From: Lutjanus erythropterus
Taxonomy: Eukaryota > Chordata > Actinopteri > Lutjaniformes > Lutjanidae
Direction: 5' to 3'
NCBI GenBank assembly: GCA_020091685.1
Contig: CM034597.1
Coordinates: forward strand, 35,147,301-35,211,300
DNA: 64,000 bases
The notes beneath the pieces were generated by a model, which was not told where the DNA came from, made no database searches, and saw nothing but the letters and a program-made list of their open reading frames with translations. A program made the translations under genes and the position numbers. Positions 1 through 64,000 of this stretch are shown here, one piece after another. The first letter of the stretch is position 1. Each line of letters starts with the position of its first letter.

Positions 1-44041
<44,041 letters not shown>

Positions 44042-45009
44042 ATAAACACACACCACATACTACGTGATATCACACGCATCACTCTTTCAACACTTCCTAC
44101 TTCTCTAATTTTCTATTATCAGCCTGCGTCCTCTCTCTGTCTCTTCTCTTACACACATGTTACTACAGTAAACACAAACACACACACACACACACACACA
44201 CATTTACACAAGCACATAAAGCCGGACGAGGCTGGGACTATCTGGGACTGCTACTTCCTGATGTGGGAGGAGCTAAAGTCTGTCCAGCAGCCTATTGATG
44301 GATCTTCCTACAGCTCGGTTCCTTAATGTTTAAGGAGGTGGTTCAAATCAAGGCAACATGTACCATTATCTGATTTGATTTCATTATTGTTCTTCTTATT
44401 GTTGTTGTCGTTGTTGTTTTCATATTAACGAAGGGTAATGCATTCATGTATGGGTTTGTAATGATAATATTGTCACCAAGAGGCAGACTTTTGCACGCTG
44501 TAGCTTTAAGAGCATGTTTTTGGGACAAAATCTTGATCTCCTTCCCTGTCTGTCTGTCTGTCCTCATGGCATCGCTCCTGTTTAGGGCTTTTGTCTTCTT
44601 TCTGTCTTTCTCTCATATCCCATCCCCCCCTCCTCCCTCCCTCTTTAGACTTTACATATGAGGTGAAAAAGAACACTTTATAATGTGCCCCAGCATTTTG
44701 ACATCAAGAGCCAAAATGAAGCTATAGTACAATTACCGTTTAGAGATGTAGCAAGAAAAAAAATCTGAAGTTTAATACACTTATTGATATTATGAAATCA
44801 TTTTTTTAAATCAAAGCATAAATAGAAAACTAAATTAGATTGCTTTGAAGTAGATGAAGCATGGAGTACTCTCTTGCCATTTTGTTTTTGGAGAACCAAA
44901 CACCAAAAGCAAATAGGGCCTCATAATGATTTTAGAGTCCATTTGCAGGCCTGGGACTGTATTTATCGAATTTAGGATGAATTTATTAAGCATCTCACTT
45001 CAGCTTACC

Positions 45010-45335
45010 CACCAAGAGTTTATGGACTGTCATTTTGAAGACTCAAATTTGGCATCATGGCTATCGATATTGTTTTGGAGCCAGCGGGGACGAGAGTGTG
45101 GAGCTGTCCAGATTGCCGTGCTACCAACAAGGTAGCCACGCCCTAAAGTATACCCTACTTTATCATCTATTTTGCTCCAAATGCGACCATAATTTGCAAA
45201 ATGAACATCGTTTTGCACTGAAGAAAACTTGAAACGTGCAACTGAGACAATAAACTCATTAGAGAACAGTTTATTGAGGTAATAAATTAAGTGAGAAGGT
45301 TTCTTTAGCTTTGTTACAGCCTCCACCAAGGCAAA
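45010..45335. repeat. Teleost interspersed repeat fragment
   Basis: Includes catggctatcgatattg, ggtagccacgccctaaagta, ccctactttatcatctattt and taaactcattagagaacagt. It is in the order I recall for a dispersed teleost repeat whose downstream part appears at about 57300-57480. Confidence 0.55.
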
Positions 45336-47199
45336 TAGTCCAATTGTCTGTCATATGCAAATCTGCAAGCCGACCGCTGTACAGAACATGTCTGGATATA
45401 TTTTCCAAAACTATTGGAGTATTATGTCTGTTATGGATTTGTGCTGTTATCGTTCATTTTAAGTCCTACATTTTGATAAATACGGGCCCAGATCCTCCAT
45501 TTAAATAAAAACTTGGGTCTGTATTACCCACGTTTTTGTCCAACAGGGTCTTCTCTGCCTTCCCCTCCTCCTCCTTTCTGTCTCATGCCTTCATCTCTCT
45601 CCTCCCCTCCGTCCCTTCTCCACATCCACAGTGTGACATTAGTTGAGGCACTCCAGCATTAAACAGTGTATCATCTTCTTCAACAACACTATCATCACGA
45701 TCATAATCATCAGCATCATCGTTATTAGCTTTCCCTCTTCTTACTGTAGTTGCACTAATGAGGGCTGGTTTCTTAAAAGCATCTTAGCGTGACAGAACTG
45801 ACACCACCCCGGTGTTTTCTGGCGTTCGGACGTGTGATAAACTCACTTTTCTTTCAGCGTTCGGTGGTGATTGTGCCGGTTTGAAAGAGACTAAGAGGTC
45901 AGGGAACACTTTTTGGTTTTTTGCGGTTGTCTCATTTGCTGTACGTCATGCTACTCTTGCATAGTTAAAAACATCAGTTAAATGCATTTTTTCATGCTGG
46001 ATGTATAAGTATGAGCCTTCAGTCCCAGCGTGCATAAATAACACCTGAAACTAGCACCATTTGTGACCTCAGCGCTCCATATGTGACTCCATGATACTGG
46101 CACAGGGTGGACGATCAAAGTGTTGTATTTTTACCTGTTATCCAGCAGTGGGTTGTATCTTCAAAGGTATTTTCATGTCTACAGTCAGGAAAGATAAAAT
46201 GTTTAACCAGTGTCTAAATCAAGTCAGATTTCATTTATATTGCCCCAAGATGATAAATCACAATTTGCCTCAAAATTACAACTTGTGCAGAGAACAACAC
46301 CCTCTGTTCTTAGACCCTCAATTTGGCAGGGAAAACTTTTTAACATGGGGGGAAAAAAAATCCATTTCCAGAGATGCTGGCTCTGTGTGTCATGTGACCC
46401 TCGCGTTTGCACATCTGTTGTCTGTAATGGTCTCCGCCGCTCGTAGCGGAGGCTCAGGAGAAGCCAACTTGCTTCACAACAGGTGAACACACAGACTGTA
46501 TGAAAGGGTGGGCTCATATTGTAGCTTCCCAACAGTGATCCTTCGTATCTAACTTCCTCCCATGCGACCTGACAAAGGTTTCTGCATGATGACAGTGCGA
46601 CACATAAACCCGCTAGACTGAGGGAAGAGAAGACTGTAACATAGATCACTGCTTTTTGCTGGTGGCTGAGCGGGATTTTCCATTTGAAAAACCCAGACAG
46701 AGTCACCTTTTAAACAATGAACACAAAATCTAAAATTACAGAAAAATACCAACCATGTTGTTTGCAGTGAAGCACAGGCCTGAATTGAAAACAACTTTTT
46801 GTCTCAGCTTTTTCAGCGCTGCAGTTGTTTTATTGTCCTGTACTGTTTTTAATCAGGCCAATTAGCATGTGGTGCTAAATAGTTTTATTAGCTTAAATAT
46901 TGTGATGGAGAGGTGTTTTTACAAGTGGGTCCCTGTTTTGATTGTATCATGCAGGAGCAAGTGGACACCCGCGGGCAGGATAATTCACATCTTGCTGTTT
47001 GGTTTCACGCTATACCGCTGATCGACAGTTTTGGCAGGAACAGCGGTGAATGTAACTTTTGATTGTTTACAAAAAACTGTCCATTGAGAGGCAACTTTTG
47101 ATCTTTCTGAGGGAGATAGTAGACATGTTAGATCACGATAATAAAACGTAAGTCTCTGCTGGGTAACAGGTGAAAAAATAATGTTTTGGATTGTCCCTT

Positions 47200-47580
47200 A
47201 AAGCAACTATAATCAATATTTTTATATGTATCAAATGACAATGTGAAACAATGTGACAATGTGAAAGGGGTTTGCTTGTAGTGATGAACTTACAGAAAAT
47301 AATCATCAGAATCTGCAGCTCCCCTCAGCTTCATGGAGCTTTATAGTGAGTTTCAGTTCTTTGTTTGACTGCAACTTTGCTTGGTTTTGGTTCACTCTCA
47401 CAGCTCTCATAGTGTCATTTTCAGTGAAAAAGCTGTAAAAAAAAACCTGCTGTACACAACCTGCTCAGCACCAAACAGCAGACAAACACGGTTAGCGACT
47501 AGCTGGTGAACACAGTAGAGCATTAAAGAGCCAGAGATTTTCCTCAGGAGTCGGTGGAGACCAAAAACAGAGCTAAAAGA
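47200..47580. repeat. Teleost interspersed repeat fragment
   Basis: Begins aaagcaactataatcaatat and contains atgtgaaaggggtttgcttg, cagaatctgcagctcccctc and cggttagcgactagctgg, resembling a dispersed teleost repeat. The ends are not precise. Confidence 0.5.
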
Positions 47581-48108
47581 GAGTGAAGTCACAAATGGGG
47601 CTAAACCTGAAACATGACGATAATGTCTGTTATCAAGTTCAACCTTTGAAATACCAAGATGCTTTTGGTAACGCAGCCCCTGTATGGACCTTGTCAGCCA
47701 TCCACTTCCCATCTCCACCCTCAACCCCCCGAGGCGACTCCTCCAAGCTGACTGGAGACCGGAGACACACAGAAGGACCGTTCTGTCGACAGAGTAGCTC
47801 TTAGACCCAAATATTAAATAGTTTTGACCACATGTGTTTTGAAAGCTTTAATATTTGCTCACAGAATGTTCTGCTGAATTATTTCTTTCCGTCTATAATC
47901 CTCTATGAATCGAGTAAACCTGTGGTGTCGTCAGTCGACAGAACCGGACTCTCTGCGTGACTCCGGCTGTGTGTTTTAGCCAGGGGAACCATGCCACTGT
48001 CTGTTAGAGTAAAGCACCGATGCAAAGAATCTATTACAGAGATGGATCTATATCTAACATATTATAATATTTATCCCTGCTCTAACTGCCTATTTTGGTA
48101 CAAAAAAA

Positions 48109-48114
48109 AATAAA
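48109..48114 (+). terminator. Candidate distal dlg1 polyadenylation signal
   Basis: AATAAA within an A-rich run, with TTTATTGAGATTTACTG following. It is preceded by about 200 nt of low-repeat sequence. It is chosen because everything downstream looks intergenic; no transcript evidence is available. Confidence 0.4.
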
Positions 48115-51100
48115 AGTCTTTATTGAGATTTACTGAAATTCCTCGGCTGACTGGAGATGATTATTCATTTTTTGAAAATGTGCAATGTGTATGAATGTGA
48201 ATCTGGTATAATAACTGTAAATATGAATACATTTTCCTTTACTTTCATCTCTGCTGCAGGTTTGTAGTGGTCTCTATTGATGTCTAATGAAGGTAGCTGT
48301 AGAGACAGTTTGTTGTCCGGGGTCCTGGACCAAAGTGACAAACCAGCTAAGCAATGTTTCTATTCCTAAAGCTGAGCTCACGGCATGGTTATAAACACCA
48401 CAGTAACAGCCAAAATGAAGACACAAGCATAAAAAAAACACTGAAGCTGCAAGTGGAACTTAAGAAAAAGTGTAAAGAAATCAGTTCTTTTATCTCTTTT
48501 ACAAATGATCTGTCAGTTTTATAAGTTTTAATTCATTTTCTAAAAATGTTAACCCTACATTCCTCAAACTGGAGGATGAAATGAAATCAAAAGTTTTCTA
48601 CCCAGAGGATGATTGTCATCGCCTGTGTCTAATATAGTGAGATTACCAGTGTGTGAAGGCATGCTAGCAGCACCTAGTGGGTGCAGTGTTCCTTGTCCAC
48701 TTGTTTGTGCCCGTATGAACAGCCTCATCAACACTGTGTCAGATTTCACACAAATCTTTTAGGCCTACGTGCTCATATATCCAACAGTCTTTATACTTAT
48801 TTTTTCACCATTTTACCCACTTAATTTTTCTCCACACAGAACGTCTTAACAAACTCTGTCTCTCATAAATAACACACTCGCTCACAGTTGCTCCAGTTAA
48901 TCAGTCACTGTGCTGCAGCTGAGCCAACAGATCACTGGTCAGTTTATGTGAATGAGGTCACACCTGACTGCAATTATGTAAAAAAAAAAAAAAAAGGAGA
49001 CCTCATCTCGGGCCTGTAATGTTGTTCTGAGTCTTACTACATTCCTTAACTAAATGCTAGTAGAATAAATCAATTTCACTTGTTTTCAATAATTTCTATA
49101 TTTAGGTTTCCTGGAGAAAAAATCTACTCATTATGAAGGAAATGGGAATGTGACTGAAATAAAATCTCCATTTAAACCCAAGTAAGTAGAGGTTCATTAA
49201 AAACTGTATGTGGTTGTTGACTTTAAGAGTCCTCGGCACTGGCACATAATCAGAATCAATAAATCTAAAAAAGTGTGCTAAAGTGAACACTATTTTCCCT
49301 CTAATTAGTATCATAGATCTCTTTTATGACCCTGAGTCGTATTAATGAATCTTCATTTGCTGCAGATCTTTCTCTCCTCTCCTCAGAGTGTGTTAGTTTA
49401 TGTGTAATGGTGAACAGGTGGGGTGTTCAGGACCGAGACAAGGAGAGACACGAGTGGTTTTTGTTTTTTGGAAGAAAAATGATTTTTTATTTAAACAAAG
49501 CCAAAAAAAATGTAATAAAATAGTTTTGATAATAAATCTGGGGCCATGAAATAAGTCAGAGTAACAGAAATAAACAAACCACAACCACCAACTGACCTTT
49601 CTGAGACAAAAGGGGAGACCTGGCTGATCAGACCACTCTAACACAGTGGGGGGAAAGACTAAGACAAAACATTTATACAAACTATAATAACTACAAAACA
49701 TATCAGTATGGCGTTAACTAATAATTAAACTACTAGTAGATGACTGAAACAATAAAATCAAGACAGCTGTCTAAGAAATACTAGTAAAAAAATTATGTAC
49801 AAAACACTGCCCCTCCCCATGATGCAGGAGGAACATGGCGCAGTCCAATCAGCAATCAGCACTACTTAATCAGGTCTGCAGCAGCTGGAGCTCCTTTTGA
49901 TGGAGAGCCAGATGAAAGCAGCAGCTGATGATTCAATGAAAAAGTACTGAAAAAGAAAGTTAACTGAATGCATGCACTACACATAATTAACTGTTGTCAA
50001 AAATGCTAATAAATCTGAGTGTTATAGAAATTTAAGCACAGTTTGGACCTTTTACCCATATATTTGCCAAGCTTGTATAACTTGTTTACTTTAGTAGTTT
50101 TAGAATCATCATTCAAGTATTTTTAAAGTCTTACATTTTGGCCACGAGAGCGGAGCAGACTGTCCTGTCTTACTGATAAGGATGTTTTAAAGAGCCTGTA
50201 TCTTGTGCTCAGGGTCAGACTTCCTGAGAGCAGGCTCTGCCCTCTCAGCTGACTGATTTAAAATAAAAAAAACAAAACACAAAATCAGTAACAATGAGTG
50301 AGCTGTATGAAGACAAAATCTGTGTCCAGTAAGTTATGTTTGTAATGTGAATTTTGAGTCTGGTGCTGAAACAAAAACTAAAACCTGTAAATGACACTAG
50401 AGTTACCACCACCTTGTTTAGTTCAGTGTGTGGCTGCCGTCACATGGGGCCTTGTGATCAGCCTTTTTAAACCTCAAGCTGACAGCAGTCTTCATCCCTT
50501 CAGTCCTCTACTCCCAACAAACAGCCAGCATGTAGTTTGAGTTGTGAGCCTTCTTTAAGACGAGTAACAAGTCCTGTTAGGAAAAGCTTAGATCTGTGCT
50601 TTTGAAGTTTTTAATAGATGTTTTGAATTTATTCTGAGAGTCCAAATTGTAAATATACCTCATACCAGCATCCTATGTAGCAGATGGCAGGAGGGAGAGG
50701 CCCTTTCGAGTCTTTTCTCCTGTTTTTATTTAGGATTTTAGGTTAGACATTTGTAAGCAGGGAAATTTTGGTTAATTTAGAAAGTTTGTTGTTTTGGGCA
50801 CTGCTCTCTCTGAAGTCAGATAAAAGACTCATACTTTGAATTTTGCTTATTTGTACTGCTGGCGTTTCTTGGGAAGAATGGAGGAGCTGCACATCATGTT
50901 ACGTCTAGTTTTCTGCTAGACCAAGGACATAACATGATTTTGGGTGTCGTCTGTTCTTTCTTTTGTCGTTCGTAATCATGTCGGGTCAGTTTGATTACTT
51001 TTTTCTTTGTTGTCTCTGCTTGTGTGACATTTTTTTTCTTTTGTTGGGGTGACCAGTGGAGAAAACTTTGTAAAAAACAATTTTAACAGCCATACAGATT

Positions 51101-51290
51101 AAATGAGAGGTCACTCAGAGTGCAGATCTCCACCAGGCAACCCAAAACATTATTTGGATGTAAACCTTTTGTAATCACCAACATTTTGATTTTGTTTCTC
51201 AGTAATGAACAGATTACACTTACATTTGTTTTATAATTTAATTAACACTGTTACTCTCCGGCACTGCTAGTATCCTATTAGACATTTGCA

Positions 51291-51998
51291 GGAGTGGAAG
51301 TAACTAATTACAAATACTCAAATTACTGTAATTAAGTAGTTTTTTGGGGTACTTGTACTTTTATGAGTAGCTTTTCAAGTCTGTACTTTTACTCATACTG
51401 AAGTATGTATCGCAAGATGTAATCTACTTAGTTACTTTTAAAATCATAGTTGAGTACTGAGTATAATTTGAATTAATATCCATATCTTTAATCTGCATTT
51501 AATGATTGATCACAAACAGGCCAATGAAAACAGACATACCAAGGAAAAACAAAGTGCTGCAGCGGCACATTTGGAGTGAGGATGTAAACCGATTAATCAT
51601 TCAGTTAACTGCTGTTAAGAATTTAACCAATTAAAAAGGATTCATGGATATTTAATCAATAGACATGACAGTAATTGCACTTCATTTGACATTGTTTTGT
51701 CTGGTGGAGCCATTTGAATAAGGAAAATTAAACTTAAAATAAACTTTTAAACTTTAAAATGTTATTATACTATTATTTCCAGAAAACACACAAAATTTGC
51801 ATCCCTAGTTTGGAGAGATGACTGTGACATTGACGGTTGAAAGGAAGTAATACTCTGAGTAGGTTACAACAAATACTTTGTACTTTTACTTCAGTATATT
51901 CCTAACACCAGTGCTTTCACTTGTAATTGAGTAATATTTTAACAATATAACAGTATTTGTACTTGAGTACAGGTTTTCAGTATTCTTTCCACCACTGG
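51291..51998. mobile_element. 'GTGGAAGTAACTA ... TTTCCACCACTGG' inverted-repeat element, about 700 bp
   Basis: Starts gcaggagtggaagtaacta and ends ttcagtattctttccaccac. The subterminal blocks (gtacttttactcatactgaa and tacttttacttcagtatatt) are the typical ends of a teleost DNA element. Fragments recur at 38440-38705 and 59627-59665. Confidence 0.65.
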
Positions 51999-52039
51999 AT
52001 ATTTGTGTGAAAACTTGTCATAATTAGCGAATAAATTCT

Positions 52040-52330
52040 AGAGTTCAGGCTCATGTTTCATGAGGTCACAGTGGCCTTTGACCACCAAAATCTAAACAAC
52101 TCATCCTTGAGCCCAAGTGGACATTTGTGTCTCTGGCTATAAAATGTTTTTCAAGTTTAAAAGAAAAAAAAAATCACAGAGGTCCTTCAGCACACAGTCA
52201 TGAATGTGCGCAAAAAAATTAAGCTAATCAGTCCAGTGGTATGTGAGATAAGTTGTGGACAAGATCTCCGTCAGCGATTTTTTGTCTGAGTTCAAGATGT
52301 TAAATTATTCTCAAGCTTTACTTTTAAATT
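52040..52330. repeat. 'CCTTTGACCACCAAAATCTAA' teleost repeat fragment
   Basis: Contains cctttgaccaccaaaatcta and actcatccttgagcccaagt, then a downstream part with agtcatgaatgtgcgcaaaa. It resembles an old, widely dispersed teleost repeat. Confidence 0.5.
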
Positions 52331-55300
52331 CTAAATTCTACAAAATATGAATGAGCCCTGAGGTCAGTTCCACAGTGCATATATCCATAATCATCATATG
52401 TGTTCAAACTCAGCTCCTGCATCACATCATTCAGTTTGTCAGGTCCAAAGTTCACTCTATCGCTCTCCTTGAGTTCATCCGGTCCATGAGTTCAAGAAGC
52501 CATAATCTGGGAAATATCCTGCAGTAAATTACAGAGTGAAACAAGATATACAGTCGAATACAGCTGATTCAGAACTGGCAAGAAGTCAACCTCAGGATGT
52601 GAATGGGGGAGAAAAAACACCTATTGGACAAAAGGTTTTACAGCACTTTCTATAATATGTGTAAAGATCATGTCTTTTATATGTAACCTGCACATGGAGC
52701 CTGCTGTACATGACGAAAAGGAAAACTCAGGCCTGACTGAGGATCTCACTGCGAAACATGTGAGGGAGTGAGAACTGCTGCTTCTTTTCTTTTTTTACAA
52801 GCAAAGAGACGCATTCACGCTGTATAAGTTTACTATTTTAGAGCGAAAGTCAGACGTGACAGCAGGTTCTCAGGTCAGTAGATGTGAGGTGATGACTGCT
52901 TCTGGAAATGGAAATAGCAGCGTCCTGACACATCACTCTGGCTGACACCTCCACGTTATCCTCACTTCGTCACATTGTGAAAGTTGCGGCAGCATAAACG
53001 TGATGCCAGTTCCCGCAGTCAAATGTTCTGTTTTATAACTGTAATACTGTTTTACTTTTTCTGCTTTCCACCTGAAATAATGTCTTAAAATTTTGTTGCC
53101 TCTGTTTCATGTACAAGCACCAAAGATAGCTGCTGTCATACACCATTTTATAGCTTTATTACTCTTATCACTGATGCCTGAACAATCAAAGCAATTAGAG
53201 ATTTTTATTGTGAGGCCTCCTTCCTGTGTTTCACCAGATGTCTGCAGAAATATTTTATTGTTATTACAATCACGCATCCTCATATCCTGCAGTTTCCATT
53301 TGGCAGATGCTTCACAGTTCGCAGAAACAGCCAGAACTTGTTGAAGCTGTGTTTGAAGTAGCTTAAAATACTTGTCTAATTAAAGAAAAAGGGAGGATTT
53401 CAGGTCCCAAATGCTATAAAACTGCTCTGTCTCTTGCAACACTCAAGTTTCAAGTAGTCATATGCACAACAATTACAGCGAAACAGTGATTGGTGCTGAA
53501 ATTTAACAATGCTCAAATAGTATGTATTCATCCAAATAAAAATGAGAATTTAATATACAAGATGTAAAAGTACAAGAACAAAAAATGCATGTAAAAATAT
53601 ATAATACTGTGTTTGGCAGATGTGCAATGGAAATCGATGAATTACAGTAATAAATATATATTTACTGTGATGGTTAAAGAACTTGTTAACAGGTGGTAAC
53701 TCCTACCGTTTTCCTTGTAACTCTGCTGAAACTGATTTGCTATAAAGAGTTGTTTCATTTGGCTCTAAGACCCTTTACACTTATTTGGAAATCCTGGGGA
53801 TTTATTGGGGATTAATTAGCCAGGGACATAAATATATATGGTGCAAACTGTGTGGTTAGAAAAAGTGGGCCCTCCAGCATTATCTTGTGTGGTGAATCGG
53901 CCCCTGGCACCTCACAAATACACTTGTATTCAAATTACAATTCACAGTAAATTAAAACTGGGGCCATTTGCTTTATGCGCCCTTGAAAAGGCAATGGTTT
54001 TATTTTCTTTCTTTCTTTTTGTAAAATAGTAGCAAACTATATCAAAATCATACACTATAATTATGCTGTAACTTAATAAACTATTACAAAACTATTCAAT
54101 TAAATGAAAAATGTATTTTCTTTGGCATTTTTATCACAAAAGCCCATCACAGTAGTTTGTACTGGGGCCCGTATTAACTACCTGACGCCCGTTCTGTTAG
54201 CTGGACATATCTAATATTTAACTCAGTAAAATGCAAACATGGGCTCATTTCACCTGATTTCACAGAGAATCAATCCCAGTGGGAAACAGCTGATCTTCTC
54301 ACAGTGGGGCTTGTTTGCTGTTGTAGGTCATAAACTTCATGCTGTTAAATCTCATTGTATTACCTTTAAATGAAAATAGCAATGCCTCAATATAAAATTG
54401 CTCCAAAACAACTAAATATCCTGAAATTAAAATGTCAGTTAAATGAAAATACATGCAAATGTTTCTTTAAGGATCAAAAATAAAAGTGCTCAGTGCTGTT
54501 ATACTGTCATATATAATGAGTGTGATTATTATTGTTGATGCATTCATGTAAGTAGCATTTTGCTCTTGAAGATGATGTGGCATAGCTGAGTTTTTAATTT
54601 TTTTTTTAAATAGAATCAGGAAGTTTAATCTATAACAATGCAACATATTTGTACTAATTTGTACTTTCATTGTACGTGGTTGTGAAAAATAAATAAATGT
54701 TCCTTCACAGGGAGTAACTGACTGTTGTTGACAATTTTAGTTGATGACTTGTCAGGTCAAAGCCCCGATTCAAACCCAGAACATCAGCAGATGAGGTGAT
54801 TTACTGGTACATATGAGTCTATGGTGAATTTATTTTTAGGAAAATGTTGCATATTATGCCTTTAATAACCACACAACCAGACTAGAAGCAGATTTTTGTA
54901 CAGTCTTGTCTGTTCCTGCAACTGGGAATGACTGACTTTATCGACCTCCATGTTCTGTACAAGACAAACTGCTAAACTAAAACTCAGAGATAAGGTCAAA
55001 GTTAGCAACCAGAGCAGGTAAACAGAGTCCTTGTGTCTGTGTTGTTGAGTCCAGAGCAGTGAGTCAGTGACCAACGGCCTCACTGTGTTGGCCTCAATCC
55101 CTCCTTTCCTTTTGCCCATCAGTGGAAAAGCACCACCCGAGTGGAGGAGAGGAGTGAGAGGAAAGAAGAGGTGGTGTGGTGTGGGCTGTAAAAAGACCTC
55201 TCTGTCCAGGCTTTGGCCTGCAGCCAGGCAGCGGCAGCAGAGACGTGTCAGACCAGGTACACACCAGGGAGGCACGCTTCATGAACTCTACACTGAGCTT

Positions 55301-55454
55301 CGAGCACTAAAGCTGAGGGTCTTGTGATTCACGACATGCTGCAAGTGACTGAGTTGTAAAACACTAAAAAAAAAACAGCCTCTGCTGAGCTTCACGCGAG
55401 GACTTTAAGCTGAGTTCTGAAGATAGAAGTTGGACTTTGACTCAAGGGTCATCA

Positions 55455-55460
55455 TATAAA
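55455..55460 (+). promoter_or_regulatory. Candidate TATA box of meltf
   Basis: TATAAA in the context catcatataaagtagggg lies 66 bp upstream of the meltf ATG. A start site near 55485 would give a purine-rich 5'UTR of about 40 nt (gagagaggacagaggaaagg). Position-based inference. Confidence 0.5.
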
Positions 55461-55525
55461 GTAGGGGAGAAGGAAAAGGAGGTTATTTCACCAAACGGAG
55501 AGAGGACAGAGGAAAGGACGAGGCC

Positions 55526-64000
<8,475 letters not shown>

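Larger units (their letters stand above)
44042..48135 (+). other. Probable dlg1 3'UTR with inserted repeats
   Basis: Non-coding sequence after the stop codon. It contains a CA run (44174-44202), CT-rich patches (44607-44646 and 45541-45620) and repeat fragments at about 45010-45335 and 47200-47580. Candidate polyadenylation hexamers are AATAAA at 44041, 45504 and 48109. The last follows AT-rich DNA and comes just before clearly different intergenic sequence, so I favour it as the distal end. The extent is inferred. Confidence 0.5.
48136..55454. other. Intergenic region between dlg1 and meltf
   Basis: About 7.3 kb without a convincing gene on either strand. It is AT-rich and includes repeat relics at 51291-51998 and 52040-52330. 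A probable older repeat lies at 50740-51130 (gggcactgctctctctgaag, gcagatctccaccaggcaac). The stretches 48136-50700 and 52330-54850 hold nothing I recognise. Confidence 0.75.

Noticed and set aside
46224..46706. A 160-codon open frame on the minus strand
   Set aside because: It lies in the probable dlg1 3'UTR, resembles no known protein and has no promoter or polyadenylation context.

Overview
The window looks like nuclear DNA from a ray-finned (teleost) fish. Both genes are split by GT-AG introns. There are very many CA/GT microsatellites, and the non-coding DNA is full of short inverted-repeat DNA transposon relics of kinds common in teleosts. No viral, bacterial or CRISPR-like content was seen. 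Two protein-coding genes were recognised, both on the + strand; nothing convincing was found on the - strand.

Bases 860-44041 hold the 3' half of a discs-large MAGUK scaffold gene, best called dlg1. Thirteen coding exons were reconstructed, and their phases join perfectly. They encode PDZ3, a linker, SH3, a basic HOOK segment, a short variable region that includes a 16-nt microexon, and the guanylate-kinase-like domain ending in KERL-stop. PDZ1, PDZ2 and the N-terminus lie before the window. The 19-kb intron (1818-20927) and the 10.9-kb intron (21043-31915) hold most of the microsatellites and transposons, two pairs of duplicated non-coding segments and a possible internal first exon. The 3'UTR probably runs towards 48.1 kb.

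Bases 44042-55500 are the 3'UTR and intergenic DNA, rich in repeats. From 55526 to the window end is the 5' part of a melanotransferrin-type gene (meltf). Eleven coding exons (about 500 residues) cover the signal peptide, the whole N-lobe and the first half of the C-lobe; the rest lies beyond base 64000. DLG1 and MELTF are also neighbours in human (3q29, from memory), so the gene pair supports both names.

The two genes are not a pathway: one encodes a membrane-associated scaffold, the other a probably secreted or GPI-anchored transferrin-family protein. They appear to be linked by ancestral gene order. The strongest biological observation is in meltf. The iron-ligand Asp of the N-lobe is replaced by Phe, while the C-lobe keeps every iron and anion residue visible here. 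As I recall the human protein, the state of the two lobes is the opposite. I found no evidence of an undescribed multi-gene system. The other findings concern splice sites embedded in microsatellites, a frame-critical microexon, duplicated intronic elements and nested hAT-like insertions.
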